NCBI RefSeq assembly: GCF_900113115.1
Contig: NZ_FOOF01000006.1
Coordinates: 265,292 to 329,291, forward strand
Origin: Duganella sp. CF458
Lineage (GTDB): Bacteria > Pseudomonadota > Gammaproteobacteria > Burkholderiales > Burkholderiaceae_D
DNA length: 64,000 nt
Direction of reading: 5' to 3'
This document shows, in pieces, positions 1 through 8,102 of the stretch (the stretch's first letter is position 1; each line of letters opens with the position of its first letter). Below the pieces are notes generated by a model. The model was not told where the DNA came from. It saw only the letters and a list, made by a program, of their open reading frames with translations, and did not search any database. The position numbers and the translations under genes are program-made.

Positions 1-1
1 C

Positions 2-595
2 CTGTCGCGCGCCACCAGCACCATGCAGGCGGCAGGCCTGCCGCGCCGCAGCCGTTCCAACCTGGGCGAGGTTTTCAAGAAGCAGGGCATGATCTCGTCG
101 CCGATGGAAGAGCGCGTGCGCTACATCCATGGCCTGTCGGAGGAACTGGAGTCTACCCTGCAGCTGTTCGACCGGGTATTGTCGGCGCGGGTGCACGTGG
201 TGCTGCCGGAGCGTATCGCCCCGGGCGAAGCGATCCAGCCGTCATCCGCCGCGGTATTCATCCGCTATCGCCCGCCGCTGGATGAAGACGCGATTACGCC
301 GCGTGTACGGCGCCTGGTTTCGTCTAGCATACCGGGCTTGAGCGGCGAAGAGGGGCGCAACAAGGTATCGGTCGTGATGACGCCCGCCGAAGCGGCGCCC
401 GCCCCGCCTGCCTGGACCAAGGTCGGGCCTTTCCATGTGGCGCAGGAATCGGCGTCCGGCCTGCGCTCCGCGCTGGCGGTGCTGGCGGTGCTGGTGCTGG
501 CGGGGATGGCTTATGCCGGCTATGGCCTGCTGCGCAACCATCGCCTGTTTGCAGGCCTGCGCAAGCGTCGCGCACCGGTGGCGGCGGGAGAGTGA
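2..595 (+). CDS. sctJ: T3SS inner-membrane ring lipoprotein SctJ (HrcJ/YscJ), 5' end missing
   Basis: This is the C-terminal 197 residues of the SctJ ring protein, which forms the periplasmic side of the inner-membrane ring of the type III injectisome. The reading frame is open to the left edge, so the signal peptide, lipidated cysteine and start codon lie outside the window. The stretch from about residue 48 (VLSARVHVVLPE) and the later VSSSIPGLSGE block are typical of the family. A single hydrophobic membrane segment near the C-terminus (around bases 465-535) precedes a short basic tail, as expected for a YscJ-type rather than a FliF-type protein. The sctK start follows within 3 bases of the stop, so the genes are one operon. 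Identification is firm from sequence and from the sctK-sctL context. Confidence 0.92.
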   Translation: MSRATSTMQAAGLPRRSRSNLGEVFKKQGMISSPMEERVRYIHGLSEELESTLQLFDRVLSARVHVVLPERIAPGEAIQPSSAAVFIRYRPPLDEDAITPRVRRLVSSSIPGLSGEEGRNKVSVVMTPAEAAPAPPAWTKVGPFHVAQESASGLRSALAVLAVLVLAGMAYAGYGLLRNHRLFAGLRKRRAPVAAGE

Positions 596-597
596 TC

Positions 598-1188
598 GTG
601 GCGCATGCCGGAGCCGTGGAGTTCCTTGACTGGTGGTTCGATCCATCGATGCGGGCCGACGGCGCTTCGCCGTTGTCACGCCGCCTGGGCTACCGGTTCT
701 GGTGCGGCGAGCATGGCGTACGTCCCGACTTCCCGCGCGCATCCGACAGCGCCTGGCAGCAATTTGCCGGATGCGATGCGGCCGTGCTGCTGCCTGCCGC
801 CCGGCTGTACGGGGCCTTGCTTGCCGCGCGCGAGGGCAGGCATGATGCCTTGGCCGGCCTGCCTGCCGCAGTGCGGCGCTGGAGCCTTGCCACGGCGGCC
901 ATCCAGCCGCTGGTGCGGCTTTGCCGGCCAAGCGGGGACCTGCGGTGCGATGGGTTGCGCGAACTTGCCTGCGCCATGGAAGCCGGTTTTCCCGGCATGT
1001 GGGACCGCCTGCGCCTGGCGTTGCCCGGCGAGCAGGCCGCCGATGCAGGCGCGGCGTTGACGGGCTTCATCCTGCGCGGGATGGTCCCGGGCGCGTGCAG
1101 CGGCGCAGCGGCGCGCAGGCGCCTGCGCTGCTGGGGCTTGTGCCTGGAGCAGGCGGGCAAGGCGCGATTACAAGGAGAGTTGGCATGA
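598..1188 (+). CDS. sctK: T3SS sorting-platform protein SctK (HrpD/YscK-like)
   Basis: A 196-residue protein placed exactly between sctJ and sctL, the standard position of SctK. SctK is the cytoplasmic sorting-platform component that links SctQ pods to the inner-membrane ring. The family is poorly conserved, so the call rests on position, length (about 200 residues) and the N-terminal pattern EFLDWWFDPS followed by a Trp/Arg/Leu-rich helical body. GTG at 598 is preferred because GGGAG at 586-590 is well spaced from it. An in-frame GTG at 592 overlaps the sctJ stop but sits too close to that ribosome site. The stop overlaps the ATG of sctL by 4 bases (ATGA), which suggests translational coupling. 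Confidence 0.8.
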   Translation: MAHAGAVEFLDWWFDPSMRADGASPLSRRLGYRFWCGEHGVRPDFPRASDSAWQQFAGCDAAVLLPAARLYGALLAAREGRHDALAGLPAAVRRWSLATAAIQPLVRLCRPSGDLRCDGLRELACAMEAGFPGMWDRLRLALPGEQAADAGAALTGFILRGMVPGACSGAAARRRLRCWGLCLEQAGKARLQGELA

Positions 1189-1784
1189 CTGGTTTCTGCA
1201 AAGCGCGCCTGGACGCGGACCCGCGCCTGCAACCGCTGCACGGCATACTGCGCGGTGACGCCATCGAGCGCACGGCGGATGCGCATGTGCTGGCGGGGCA
1301 GATCGTCGAGCAAGGCCGGCAGGAGGCGCAGCAACTGCTGGCGGCAGCGCGTGAAGAGGCACGCCTGGCTGTCCACGAGGCGCAGGCGCGCGTGCTGGAG
1401 CAGGCCATGCGGCTGCAGCAAGGCATGGATGCGGCCATGGCCGAATTGCTGGAGCAGGCGCAGCACGTGGTCGCCGAGCTTGCCGGCGTCTTGTACGACC
1501 GGCTCGTGCTGGAAACCACGGCGCAGGAAAAGGTGGCGGCAGGCTGCCGCCGCCTGCTGCGCGAAGCACCGCCCAAGCTGGTGAATGCCGTGCTGCGCCT
1601 GCACCCGCAGGACATGCCGCCGCCACCAGGCCTGCCGTGGCCATGCGAAGGCGACGACCGGCTGGAACCGGGCACTTGCAAGCTGGAGGCCGACAGCGGC
1701 GAATGGCGCGCCGATTTCAGCGCGGCTGCGGCGGCCTTGCGCCAGGCGCTGGCAAGCTTGCCCGGCATGCAGGCCGCTACCTGA
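1185..1784 (+). CDS. sctL: T3SS ATPase stator SctL (HrpE/YscL)
   Basis: A 199-residue protein of the SctL/FliH family, which tethers and regulates the SctN export ATPase at the sorting platform. The central region (about residues 30-110) is a long Ala/Glu/Gln-rich helix with repeated AREEARLAVHEAQ-type heptads, the coiled coil typical of stator proteins related to the F/V-ATPase b and E subunits. A C-terminal alpha/beta domain follows. AAGGAG at 1172-1177 supports the ATG at 1185, which overlaps the sctK stop. The ATPase gene sctN, often close to sctL, does not follow here. The next gene instead begins a new transcription unit with its own hrp box. Confidence 0.88.
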   Translation: MTGFCKARLDADPRLQPLHGILRGDAIERTADAHVLAGQIVEQGRQEAQQLLAAAREEARLAVHEAQARVLEQAMRLQQGMDAAMAELLEQAQHVVAELAGVLYDRLVLETTAQEKVAAGCRRLLREAPPKLVNAVLRLHPQDMPPPPGLPWPCEGDDRLEPGTCKLEADSGEWRADFSAAAAALRQALASLPGMQAAT

Positions 1785-1800
1785 ATTTTCCCGTGCCGGG

Positions 1801-1829
1801 CGAACCGACGTCCTCCCTGGCGCCACTCA
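1801..1829 (+). promoter_or_regulatory. Hrp box (HrpL sigma-factor promoter) for the small gene-chaperone-sctC unit
   Basis: CGAACC at 1801-1806 is followed after exactly 16 bases by CCACTCA at 1823-1829. The published hrp box recognised by the ECF sigma factor HrpL in Hrp1 systems is GGAACC-N15/16-CCACNNA, so there is one mismatch, in the first base. It lies 28 bases before the ATG at 1858, in the 73-base gap after sctL. P. syringae has a hrp box at the equivalent place, before hrpF. The hrpL gene itself is not in the window. Confidence 0.65.
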
Positions 1830-1857
1830 CCTGTAGATCACTTCTCAGGAGAGCGCC

Positions 1858-2091
1858 ATGTCCAGCAAGCTGAATCCCGTTGTGCAATCCCTGCATCGCC
1901 TTGACCGCAAGTTCGAAGGCGTTGGCGACCAGCTGCACGAGTTTTACCGGCGCCAGGCCAACGGCGAAAAGCCGAATCCAAGCGAGTTTACGCGCCTGCT
2001 GGAACAGCAATCGCTGACCCATAGCGCAATGACCGCGCAATTCAACCTGCTGCAGAAACCCCTGAAAACCGTTCTCAACGAATCGAAATAA
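1858..2091 (+). CDS. Small helical T3SS protein, HrpF/needle-like
   Basis: A 77-residue, all-helical, Gln/Lys-rich protein with a Pro-Asn-Pro-Ser turn near residue 40 between two predicted helices. The layout (helix, P/N/S turn, helix ending in LKTVL) resembles small T3SS needle subunits (SctF) and needle co-chaperones. Its position directly before a chaperone-like gene and sctC matches hrpF in the P. syringae hrpF-hrpG-hrcC unit. An AGGAGA ribosome site precedes the ATG, and the hrp box at 1801-1829 lies 28 bases upstream. What is visible supports a T3SS-specific helical-hairpin protein. Whether it is the needle, a rod, or a co-chaperone cannot be decided from sequence alone. Confidence 0.6.
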   Translation: MSSKLNPVVQSLHRLDRKFEGVGDQLHEFYRRQANGEKPNPSEFTRLLEQQSLTHSAMTAQFNLLQKPLKTVLNESK

Positions 2092-2094
2092 GCC

Positions 2095-2502
2095 ATGAGC
2101 GACGATATCGCACGCTGGCTGGAGGACCTGCCGGCCGACGCGCCCCTGGTTCTCGACGGCGAATCGGCCTACCTGCAGCCCGCATCCGGTGGTGCCGAAC
2201 TGGGTGCCATCCTGTTGCGCGAGGCGAGCGATGCCCAGCTGGAAGAGGCTGCGCGCACCGGCTTCCAGGGTGCCCGCCAGTTCGAGGCCGGCCTGGCCTT
2301 GCGGGCCGACGGCGCGCTGGTCCTGTCGCAATGGCTGCCGCAGGCGGAAAGCTGGCTGGATGCCGCGCCGGCGCTTGAGCAATTGTTCAACCAGCTCGCC
2401 ATGTGGCGCATGGCGGCAGCCCCCGCGCGCGCACGCGCCAACAATTCCCCTGACCAGAGCGAGCAGCGCATCCGCGCCCTGTTCGCGGGAGTGCAGCGAT
2501 GA
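2095..2502 (+). CDS. CesT-like T3SS chaperone (HrpG-position)
   Basis: A 135-residue acidic protein with the pattern of small class I T3SS chaperones: a short N-terminal helix (DDIARWLEDL), alternating strands (LVLDGESAYLQP; FEAGLALRADGALVLSQWLP) and a C-terminal helix (ALEQLFNQLAMWRM). It starts 3 bases after the preceding small gene and its stop overlaps the sctC start (ATGA). In P. syringae the gene in this position is hrpG, a chaperone-like protein that relieves HrpV repression of the activator HrpS. That role is an inference here, and no hrpV follows sctC. No strong ribosome site is visible, so it is probably translated by coupling. Confidence 0.6.
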   Translation: MSDDIARWLEDLPADAPLVLDGESAYLQPASGGAELGAILLREASDAQLEEAARTGFQGARQFEAGLALRADGALVLSQWLPQAESWLDAAPALEQLFNQLAMWRMAAAPARARANNSPDQSEQRIRALFAGVQR

Positions 2503-4451
2503 AGTGTCCTGCCATCTTCAAGCGCCTGCTGCTGTTGCTGGCCATGCTGCTGTTGCCGGCCGGCGCATCGGCAGCCATTCCGGCTTCCTGGAAGGGAACG
2601 GGATTCGCCATCAACGCCAGCGGCATGACGCTGCGCGCGGTGCTGGACGAATTCGGCCGCGTGTACGGCGTGCGCGTGTCGATGGAGGTGCCGGGCCAGA
2701 AAGCGATGAATGGCCGCCTGGCCGCCAACAGCGGCAGCGAGTTCCTCAACCGTCTGGCGCCGCTGTGCCTATGCGGCTGGTTCGTCTACAACGAAGTGCT
2801 GTACATCGTTCCCGCCAGCGACCACACCTCGGTGCGGCTCGACCTGGGAGACGATGCGGTGCAGGATGCCAAGGCCGCCATGGTTGGCGTGGGCCTGTTC
2901 GACGAGCGATTCGGCTGGGGCGAGTTGCCGGACGTGGGCACGGTGATCGTGAGCGGCCCGCGCAGCTATGTGAAGTTCGCGCGCCAGATCCTGCTGCCCG
3001 ACGAGCAGCGTGCCAAGGTGCGCGGCAGGCGGGTGATGGTGTTCCGCCTGAAGTACGCCAGCGCCATGGACCGCACCATCAATGCGCGCGGCCAGACCGA
3101 AATCATCCCGGGGGTGAAGACCATCCTCTCCGGCCTGCTGCTGGGTCCCACCTCGGCCGAGAAGCTGGCCGACACCAACCAGTTCGATGTCGGCAGCCCG
3201 AAACGTTCGCACCGGCCGAAGGGGAGCGCCGGTGCTGCGCAGGAAGCGCCGCGCGGCGGCAATGCCTTCGTGCCGATCTTCTCTCCGGCCCAGGGCGGCA
3301 ATGCGCCGCTGCCCGCCACGCCGCCGCAGGGAGAGGGTTCCGGCAAGAAGGCGCAGGGCGGCAGCGCGGAAAACGGCAAGCCGCGCATCGAAGCCAGTGC
3401 GGCAATGAACGCCATCCTGATCTACGACGACGTGCAGCAGCGCGAGATGTACGCCGCCCTGATCGCGGAACTTGACGTGCCGCCGCAGCAGATCGAGATC
3501 GAAGCATTGATCATCGACATGGACCGCAGCAACCTGGCCGAAATGGGCGTGGAGTGGGGCGTGCGGGCCGGCACCAGCAACCTGACGTTCAATTCCACGG
3601 CAGGCGAGTCGCAGGGAAGCGACCTGCCATTGCCTGGGGCCACGCTCCTGATCAGCAACATCAACCGCTTCTATGCCCGCCTGAAGGCGCTGGAGGCGAA
3701 GGGCGAAGCGCGCGTGCTGGCGACACCGACCGTGCTGACCCTTGATAACGTGGCTGCCGTGCTGGACCTGAGCCAGACGGCCTACGTGCCGCTGGTCGGC
3801 GAGCGCGTGGCCGACCTGGCCGACATCACGGCCGGCACCATGCTGCGCGTGATCCCGCGCCTTATCCGCGAGGCGGACGGCGCCAAGGTGCACCTCGAAG
3901 TCGACATTGAGGACGGCTCCCTCGATGGCGCCGGCAATAGCGGGCCGGGCAAGGATTCGCGCAGCAATGTGCGCGTCACGCGTTCGACCATCAGCACGCA
4001 AGCCATCGTCAACCTGCAGCAGACCCTGATGATCGGCGGCTACCGCGCCGAGCGGATGGCCACGGACAAGCAGAAGACCCCCGTACTGGGCGACCTGCCG
4101 CTGGTCGGCGGCCTGTTCCGCAACCAGACCGAATCGCGCAGCACGCGCGAACGCCTGTTCCTGATCACGCCGCGCATCAGTGGCCAGGACCGGGCGTACA
4201 CGGCACCGGCGGCCGGCGGCACCCGGCGGGGTGGGGCCGCATCGGAGGCTCCGCGCCAGCTGGCGGCGCTGCCTCCGCCCCCGGCACCGGGCAAATCCGC
4301 CACCACGCAATTGCCCTTGCCATTGCCGCTGCCGGCGCCGCCTGCCGCCAAGGATGCCGCGCCGGCGAAGATGCGCGCTCCCGCGCCTCCCTCGGGCGAA
4401 CGTTCGCCCTGGGCCCTGATCCCCGCCGCCGTCAGCCCCGAACAGCGTTGA
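2499..4451 (+). CDS. sctC: T3SS outer-membrane secretin SctC (HrcC/YscC)
   Basis: A 650-residue secretin that forms the outer-membrane ring of the injectisome. Residues 1-25 are a Sec signal peptide (a leucine run ending ASA). The N0/N1 domains follow (about 30-170), with the typical MTLRAVLDEFGRVYGVRVS and DERFGWGELPD blocks. An N3-type domain is interrupted by a long low-complexity loop rich in Gly, Ala and Pro (about 230-290). The C-terminal beta-barrel domain (about 320-555) ends in the secretin signature TPVLGDLPLVGGLFRN and the LFLITPRI strand. A Pro/Ala-rich tail of about 90 residues is extra. GGGAG before the ATG and the 4-base overlap with the chaperone gene support the start. Confidence 0.95.
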   Translation: MKCPAIFKRLLLLLAMLLLPAGASAAIPASWKGTGFAINASGMTLRAVLDEFGRVYGVRVSMEVPGQKAMNGRLAANSGSEFLNRLAPLCLCGWFVYNEVLYIVPASDHTSVRLDLGDDAVQDAKAAMVGVGLFDERFGWGELPDVGTVIVSGPRSYVKFARQILLPDEQRAKVRGRRVMVFRLKYASAMDRTINARGQTEIIPGVKTILSGLLLGPTSAEKLADTNQFDVGSPKRSHRPKGSAGAAQEAPRGGNAFVPIFSPAQGGNAPLPATPPQGEGSGKKAQGGSAENGKPRIEASAAMNAILIYDDVQQREMYAALIAELDVPPQQIEIEALIIDMDRSNLAEMGVEWGVRAGTSNLTFNSTAGESQGSDLPLPGATLLISNINRFYARLKALEAKGEARVLATPTVLTLDNVAAVLDLSQTAYVPLVGERVADLADITAGTMLRVIPRLIREADGAKVHLEVDIEDGSLDGAGNSGPGKDSRSNVRVTRSTISTQAIVNLQQTLMIGGYRAERMATDKQKTPVLGDLPLVGGLFRNQTESRSTRERLFLITPRISGQDRAYTAPAAGGTRRGGAASEAPRQLAALPPPPAPGKSATTQLPLPLPLPAPPAAKDAAPAKMRAPAPPSGERSPWALIPAAVSPEQR

Positions 4452-4619
4452 CGCGCGTCTCCCCGCGGGGTGAGGATTGTTGAGCCTTGTTGAGAAATTC
4501 GGAATGCACTTTCGTCTATATTTCTCCTAGCCCTGGCGCACTTGCGATGCAAGCGCTCCTGGCGGCGGCAAGGCTTTGTTGATGTCATCTGCCAGCAATG
4601 GCCATCAGGAGGAAGAGCG

Positions 4620-5084
4620 TTGAACCTCAATATCACATTGAATGGCGCGGCCAAGGTTTCCTTTGCGGCGCTTGGTCTTTCGCTGTGCTGCGGCACGTTT
4701 GCCGCGGAATCGGCGAAGCCCGCGGCAAGCGGCAAGCCGGCCAAGCCCGCGCTGCGGTCCGCCAACGGCAAAGGCCGTGCCATAGCGGTCGCGGCACCGG
4801 TCAGCGAGCCGGCCGTACGTGCGGCACCGGACGCCTGGGACATCGTCCCGGCCGACAAAACCCTGAATTCTGCGCTGGCGCGCTGGGCCGGCGCAGCGGG
4901 CTGGCAGTTGCTATGGGAGCTGCCGGTCGACTACGCGGTGCAGGTGCGCACCACCGTGCCAGGCACCTTCGAAGAAGCTATCGCCACGGTAGTGGGCAGC
5001 ATGGACAGTGCGGAAATGCCGATCAAGGCGGTTTTCTATAAGGGCAACAAGGTGTTGCGCATCATCGGCCGGGGTGCGCAATGA
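4620..5084 (+). CDS. pilL: Thin-pilus protein PilL, TcpQ-domain (R64 type)
   Basis: The TTG at 4620 is chosen because AGGAGGAAGAG lies directly before it. An upstream ATG at 4542 has no ribosome site and would add a non-signal-like extension. The resulting 154-residue protein has an N-terminal export signal (about 1-33, ending FAAE), a Lys/Pro/Ala-rich spacer, and a C-terminal TcpQ-type domain (about 78-154: WDIVPADKTLNSALARWA, GWQLLWELPVDY, IKAVFYKGNKVLRI). In plasmid R64, PilL is a pilus-assembly protein with this C-terminal module, thought to help the secretin. It opens the pilus operon 168 bases after sctC. That gap holds no gene and only a short CCCCGCGGGG palindrome (4461-4470) with no U-tract. 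Confidence 0.8.
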   Translation: MNLNITLNGAAKVSFAALGLSLCCGTFAAESAKPAASGKPAKPALRSANGKGRAIAVAAPVSEPAVRAAPDAWDIVPADKTLNSALARWAGAAGWQLLWELPVDYAVQVRTTVPGTFEEAIATVVGSMDSAEMPIKAVFYKGNKVLRIIGRGAQ

Positions 5085-6823
5085 TGCGCCGCCCGATCAC
5101 CCAATGCCTGCCGGTTCTGGCCTGCGCGGTGCTGTCCCTGAGCGGCTGCTCCGACCTGGCCGACCGCGTGTCCTCCAACGCCGATGCCGCCGATGGAACG
5201 ACGTCCGGCCTGGTCAAGGAAGTGGGGCGCAATGCGCGCGGCGCCGTGGTGCCGGCATCGGCCCGCGTGGTGCACGAACCGGGCATCTGGTTGGGCAAGA
5301 ACGTGGTCAAGCTGGGGCAGCCGCCGTTGCCGGCAGTGTTCCACCAGCCCGCGGCGTTCGACCGCAGCATCTATTCCCTGTCCGAACTGGCGGAACGCCT
5401 GACGCTGCGCTCGGGCATTCCGAGCCGGGTCAATGCCGACGCCTCCAGCGTTGCCGCCAGCGCCTTCAAGCGTGGCGGCGGCCGCCTGCCTTCGCCGCCA
5501 GCCATGCGGCAACCGGCCGGCGTGCCTGCAATGCCGCTGCCGCTGCCACAGGGCATGCCGGGCGAGCAGCCGGTGGCGGGCGACGCGCCGCTGCGCAGCG
5601 GCGCCGCCGACGCCAGCGTCAGCTTCCAGCCTGACTTGCAGGGTGGTATCCGCGTCAGCTATGCCAACGGATCCTTCAAGGGATTGCTGGATACGATAGC
5701 GGCCCGCTTCGGCGTCTCCTGGAAGTATGCCGACGGCGTGATCCAGTTCTACCATACCGACGCGCGCACCTTCCAGATCAGTGCCGTGCCGGGCGATGCA
5801 TCGTTTGCCGCATCGGTGACCAGCGGGGCGGCTTCGCTGGCCGGCGGGGGCGGCTCGGGTGGCGGTTCGGGGGGCACCGGCGGCAACAGCGGCAGCTCGG
5901 TCTCGGCCAATAATAGCCAGAACACCGGCGTGGTGTCCAAGCTGTCGGTGTACAACGGCATTGAGAACGCGGTGAAAGTGATGCTTTCGCCGCACGGCAA
6001 GGTGTTGGCCGCGCCGGCGACGGGCACCATCACGGTGGTCGATACGCCCGATACGCTGGAGCGCATCGGCGCCTATATCGAAAGCGCCAACCAGGCCCTG
6101 TCGCGCCAGATCGTGATGAACGTCACGGTGCTGTCGGTCAGCCTGGAGCAGGGCGACGAGTACGGCATCAACTGGAACCTGGTGTACAACAGCCTGAAAA
6201 ACAAGTACGGCCTGCAAAACACCTTCAACACCACCCAGGGCGCGTCGGCGCTGTCGGCCGGGATCGTCGGCAACTCGCGCTTCAGCGGCAGTACGGTGGT
6301 CGCCAAGGCGCTGGCGGAGCAGGGCAAGGTGCGGCGCCAGACCACGGCGTCGGTGGTCACGCTGAACAACCAGCCGGTGCCGGTGCAGGTGGCACGCCAG
6401 ACCACCTACCTGCAAAGCTCGCAGACCGCGATCGTGGCGCAGGTCGGCACCACCACCACCATGGTGCCGGGCGTGGTGACGGCCGGCTTCAATATGAGCA
6501 TCCTGCCGCATGTGCTCAACAACGGCGCGGTGATGCTGCAGTTCTCGATCGATATTTCGACCCTGCGCAGCATCCGCGTCATCGAGAGCAATAACAGCCG
6601 CATCGAGTCGCCGGAGCTGGATACCCGCAACTTCCTGCAGCGCGTGTCGATGAAATCGGGCGAAACCCTGGTGATCGGCGGCTTTGAGCAGACCGACGAA
6701 AACGTCGATCGCCAAGGCGTGGGCAAGCCGGACAACTACCTGCTGGGCGGCGGCGTCAAGGCCAAGAGCAACAAGGAAGTGATCGTGGTGCTGATCACCC
6801 CGATGGCGATGGCCGGTACCTGA
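5081..6823 (+). CDS. pilN: Type IVb pilus secretin lipoprotein PilN (BfpB family)
   Basis: A 580-residue outer-membrane secretin for the thin pilus. The N-terminus has a lipoprotein signal with the lipobox LSGC at about residues 19-22, as in R64 PilN and BfpB. An N0-like domain lies at about 165-235, followed by a Gly/Ser-rich linker (about 255-280). The secretin barrel domain (about 385-580) ends with SGETLVIGGFEQTDEN and a VIVVLITP strand. Two ATG codons (5081 and 5084) overlap the pilL stop, and either may be used. Together with sctC this gives the window two different secretins within 2.4 kb, serving two machines. Confidence 0.92.
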   Translation: MMRRPITQCLPVLACAVLSLSGCSDLADRVSSNADAADGTTSGLVKEVGRNARGAVVPASARVVHEPGIWLGKNVVKLGQPPLPAVFHQPAAFDRSIYSLSELAERLTLRSGIPSRVNADASSVAASAFKRGGGRLPSPPAMRQPAGVPAMPLPLPQGMPGEQPVAGDAPLRSGAADASVSFQPDLQGGIRVSYANGSFKGLLDTIAARFGVSWKYADGVIQFYHTDARTFQISAVPGDASFAASVTSGAASLAGGGGSGGGSGGTGGNSGSSVSANNSQNTGVVSKLSVYNGIENAVKVMLSPHGKVLAAPATGTITVVDTPDTLERIGAYIESANQALSRQIVMNVTVLSVSLEQGDEYGINWNLVYNSLKNKYGLQNTFNTTQGASALSAGIVGNSRFSGSTVVAKALAEQGKVRRQTTASVVTLNNQPVPVQVARQTTYLQSSQTAIVAQVGTTTTMVPGVVTAGFNMSILPHVLNNGAVMLQFSIDISTLRSIRVIESNNSRIESPELDTRNFLQRVSMKSGETLVIGGFEQTDENVDRQGVGKPDNYLLGGGVKAKSNKEVIVVLITPMAMAGT

Positions 6824-6833
6824 GGAGGGCGGT

Positions 6834-8102
6834 ATGGGCATTCATATCATCCAGATCGACAAGGCGCGCTTCGTCTGCGGCCTGTTCTGGCAGTCGCTGT
6901 CGCGGCCGCGCGAACTGCAGCGCGAAGCGATGGAACTGGGACGCAAGATCGGCTCCGACCTGATGGTGGTGCGGCGCGACCAGTCGACCGCGCAGGCCGG
7001 CTATGCGCAAAGCAGCGACGGCGCGGCGCGCACCCTGTATTCGCTGGGCGCGGCGGTATCCAAGACGGTGGCCATGGAAGGCGCTTTCTACGACGGGCTG
7101 CTGCAACCGGTACACAATTGGCTGGCGGCCTTGCAGCTGCCGGACGGGAAGTGGGCTTATTTCGCCGTGCGCGACGCCAATTTCCTGCCCAACGGCGACT
7201 TCGCCGGTACCAAGGAAGAAGTACTGGAACGCCTGTACGGCGACTATGCGCTGGGCGGCTGGAACGTGGTGATCGGCGACGAAAGCCTGGCGGGACAAGG
7301 TTTTCACAACTTCAATGCGCGCCGCATAGAAAGCCTGCTGCCGCACCGCAAGGACGGCAGCCTGCGGATCTTCCGCTGGTGGCGCCTGCGCCCGATCGCG
7401 GCCCAGCGCGCGCCGGAGTGGCGCCTGGCCGCCGGCGTCGCGCTGGCCGTGGTGGGCGCAGGCCTGTTCTTCGGATGGAGGCAGTGGCAGGCGCGGCGCG
7501 AGGCCGAGCAGGTCGTGCTGGCACAGCGTGCCGCCGTGCCCAGCGCGGTGCAGCGGCCCTGGATCGGCCAGCCTTTGCCGTCCGCCGCATTCCGCGCCTG
7601 TTTCGACCGCCTGGACCACCTGACGCCCGGCGGCTGGCGGCTCGACGAATACAGCTGCACGCGCGGCCAGTTCAGCTATGCCTGGTCGCGCAATGCCGCC
7701 ACGGTTGCCACCTTGCGCGACGCCGTGCCGCAAGCCGTGATCGATCCGACCGGCGACAAGGCGACCCTGAACGGGGCATTGGCCGCGTTGCCGGCGGCGC
7801 GCGGCGAAGAGCTGCTGGCGGCGCCGCAGGCGATCGAACCGCTGATGGCCCAGATGCAGAACCTCGGCCTGTCGCTGCGCCTCAACAAGCGGGCGGCGGC
7901 GCCTGTCGCAGCGTCCATGGGGCCGGCGCCGGCGGCCGGGCCGGCGGTCCAGGATTGGCAAGCCTTCGGCTTCCAGCTCGATGCCCAGGGCGTGGCGCCG
8001 CAACAACTCGCGGCCATGCTGGAACGGCCCGGAGTGCGCATCGAAAAGATCAGCTATCGCGGTATGGCATGGTTACTTGAAGGAGTCATTTATGCAAAAT
8101 AA
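6834..8102 (+). CDS. pilO: Pilus assembly protein PilO (PilO2 family)
   Basis: A 422-residue inner-membrane protein matching the R64 PilO family. The N-terminal cytoplasmic part is actin-like in layout and carries the family block WAYFAVRDANFLPNGDF near residue 105. A single membrane segment lies around residues 198-215 (AGVALAVVGAGLFFG). The periplasmic C-terminal part is Ala/Leu-rich. PilO bridges the pilus platform, ATPase and secretin. GAGGAGG directly before the ATG supports the start. It overlaps the start of pilP by 11 bases. Confidence 0.88.
   Translation: MGIHIIQIDKARFVCGLFWQSLSRPRELQREAMELGRKIGSDLMVVRRDQSTAQAGYAQSSDGAARTLYSLGAAVSKTVAMEGAFYDGLLQPVHNWLAALQLPDGKWAYFAVRDANFLPNGDFAGTKEEVLERLYGDYALGGWNVVIGDESLAGQGFHNFNARRIESLLPHRKDGSLRIFRWWRLRPIAAQRAPEWRLAAGVALAVVGAGLFFGWRQWQARREAEQVVLAQRAAVPSAVQRPWIGQPLPSAAFRACFDRLDHLTPGGWRLDEYSCTRGQFSYAWSRNAATVATLRDAVPQAVIDPTGDKATLNGALAALPAARGEELLAAPQAIEPLMAQMQNLGLSLRLNKRAAAPVAASMGPAPAAGPAVQDWQAFGFQLDAQGVAPQQLAAMLERPGVRIEKISYRGMAWLLEGVIYAK

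Noticed and set aside
4498..4515. TTCGG-N8-TTCGT, resembling an imperfect PIP box before the pilus operon
   Set aside because: PIP boxes belong to Hrp2 systems controlled by HrpX/HrpB. The gene order and three hrp boxes here point to an Hrp1 system, and the N8 form is a weak motif.
5036..6841. 601-codon open frame on the minus strand opposite pilN
   Set aside because: It is a high-GC shadow of pilN: no ribosome site, His/Arg/Ala-rich composition and no recognisable domain. The same reasoning rejects 690-1826, 2769-4310, 8517-10133, 12268-13848 and the long minus frames opposite cdiA.
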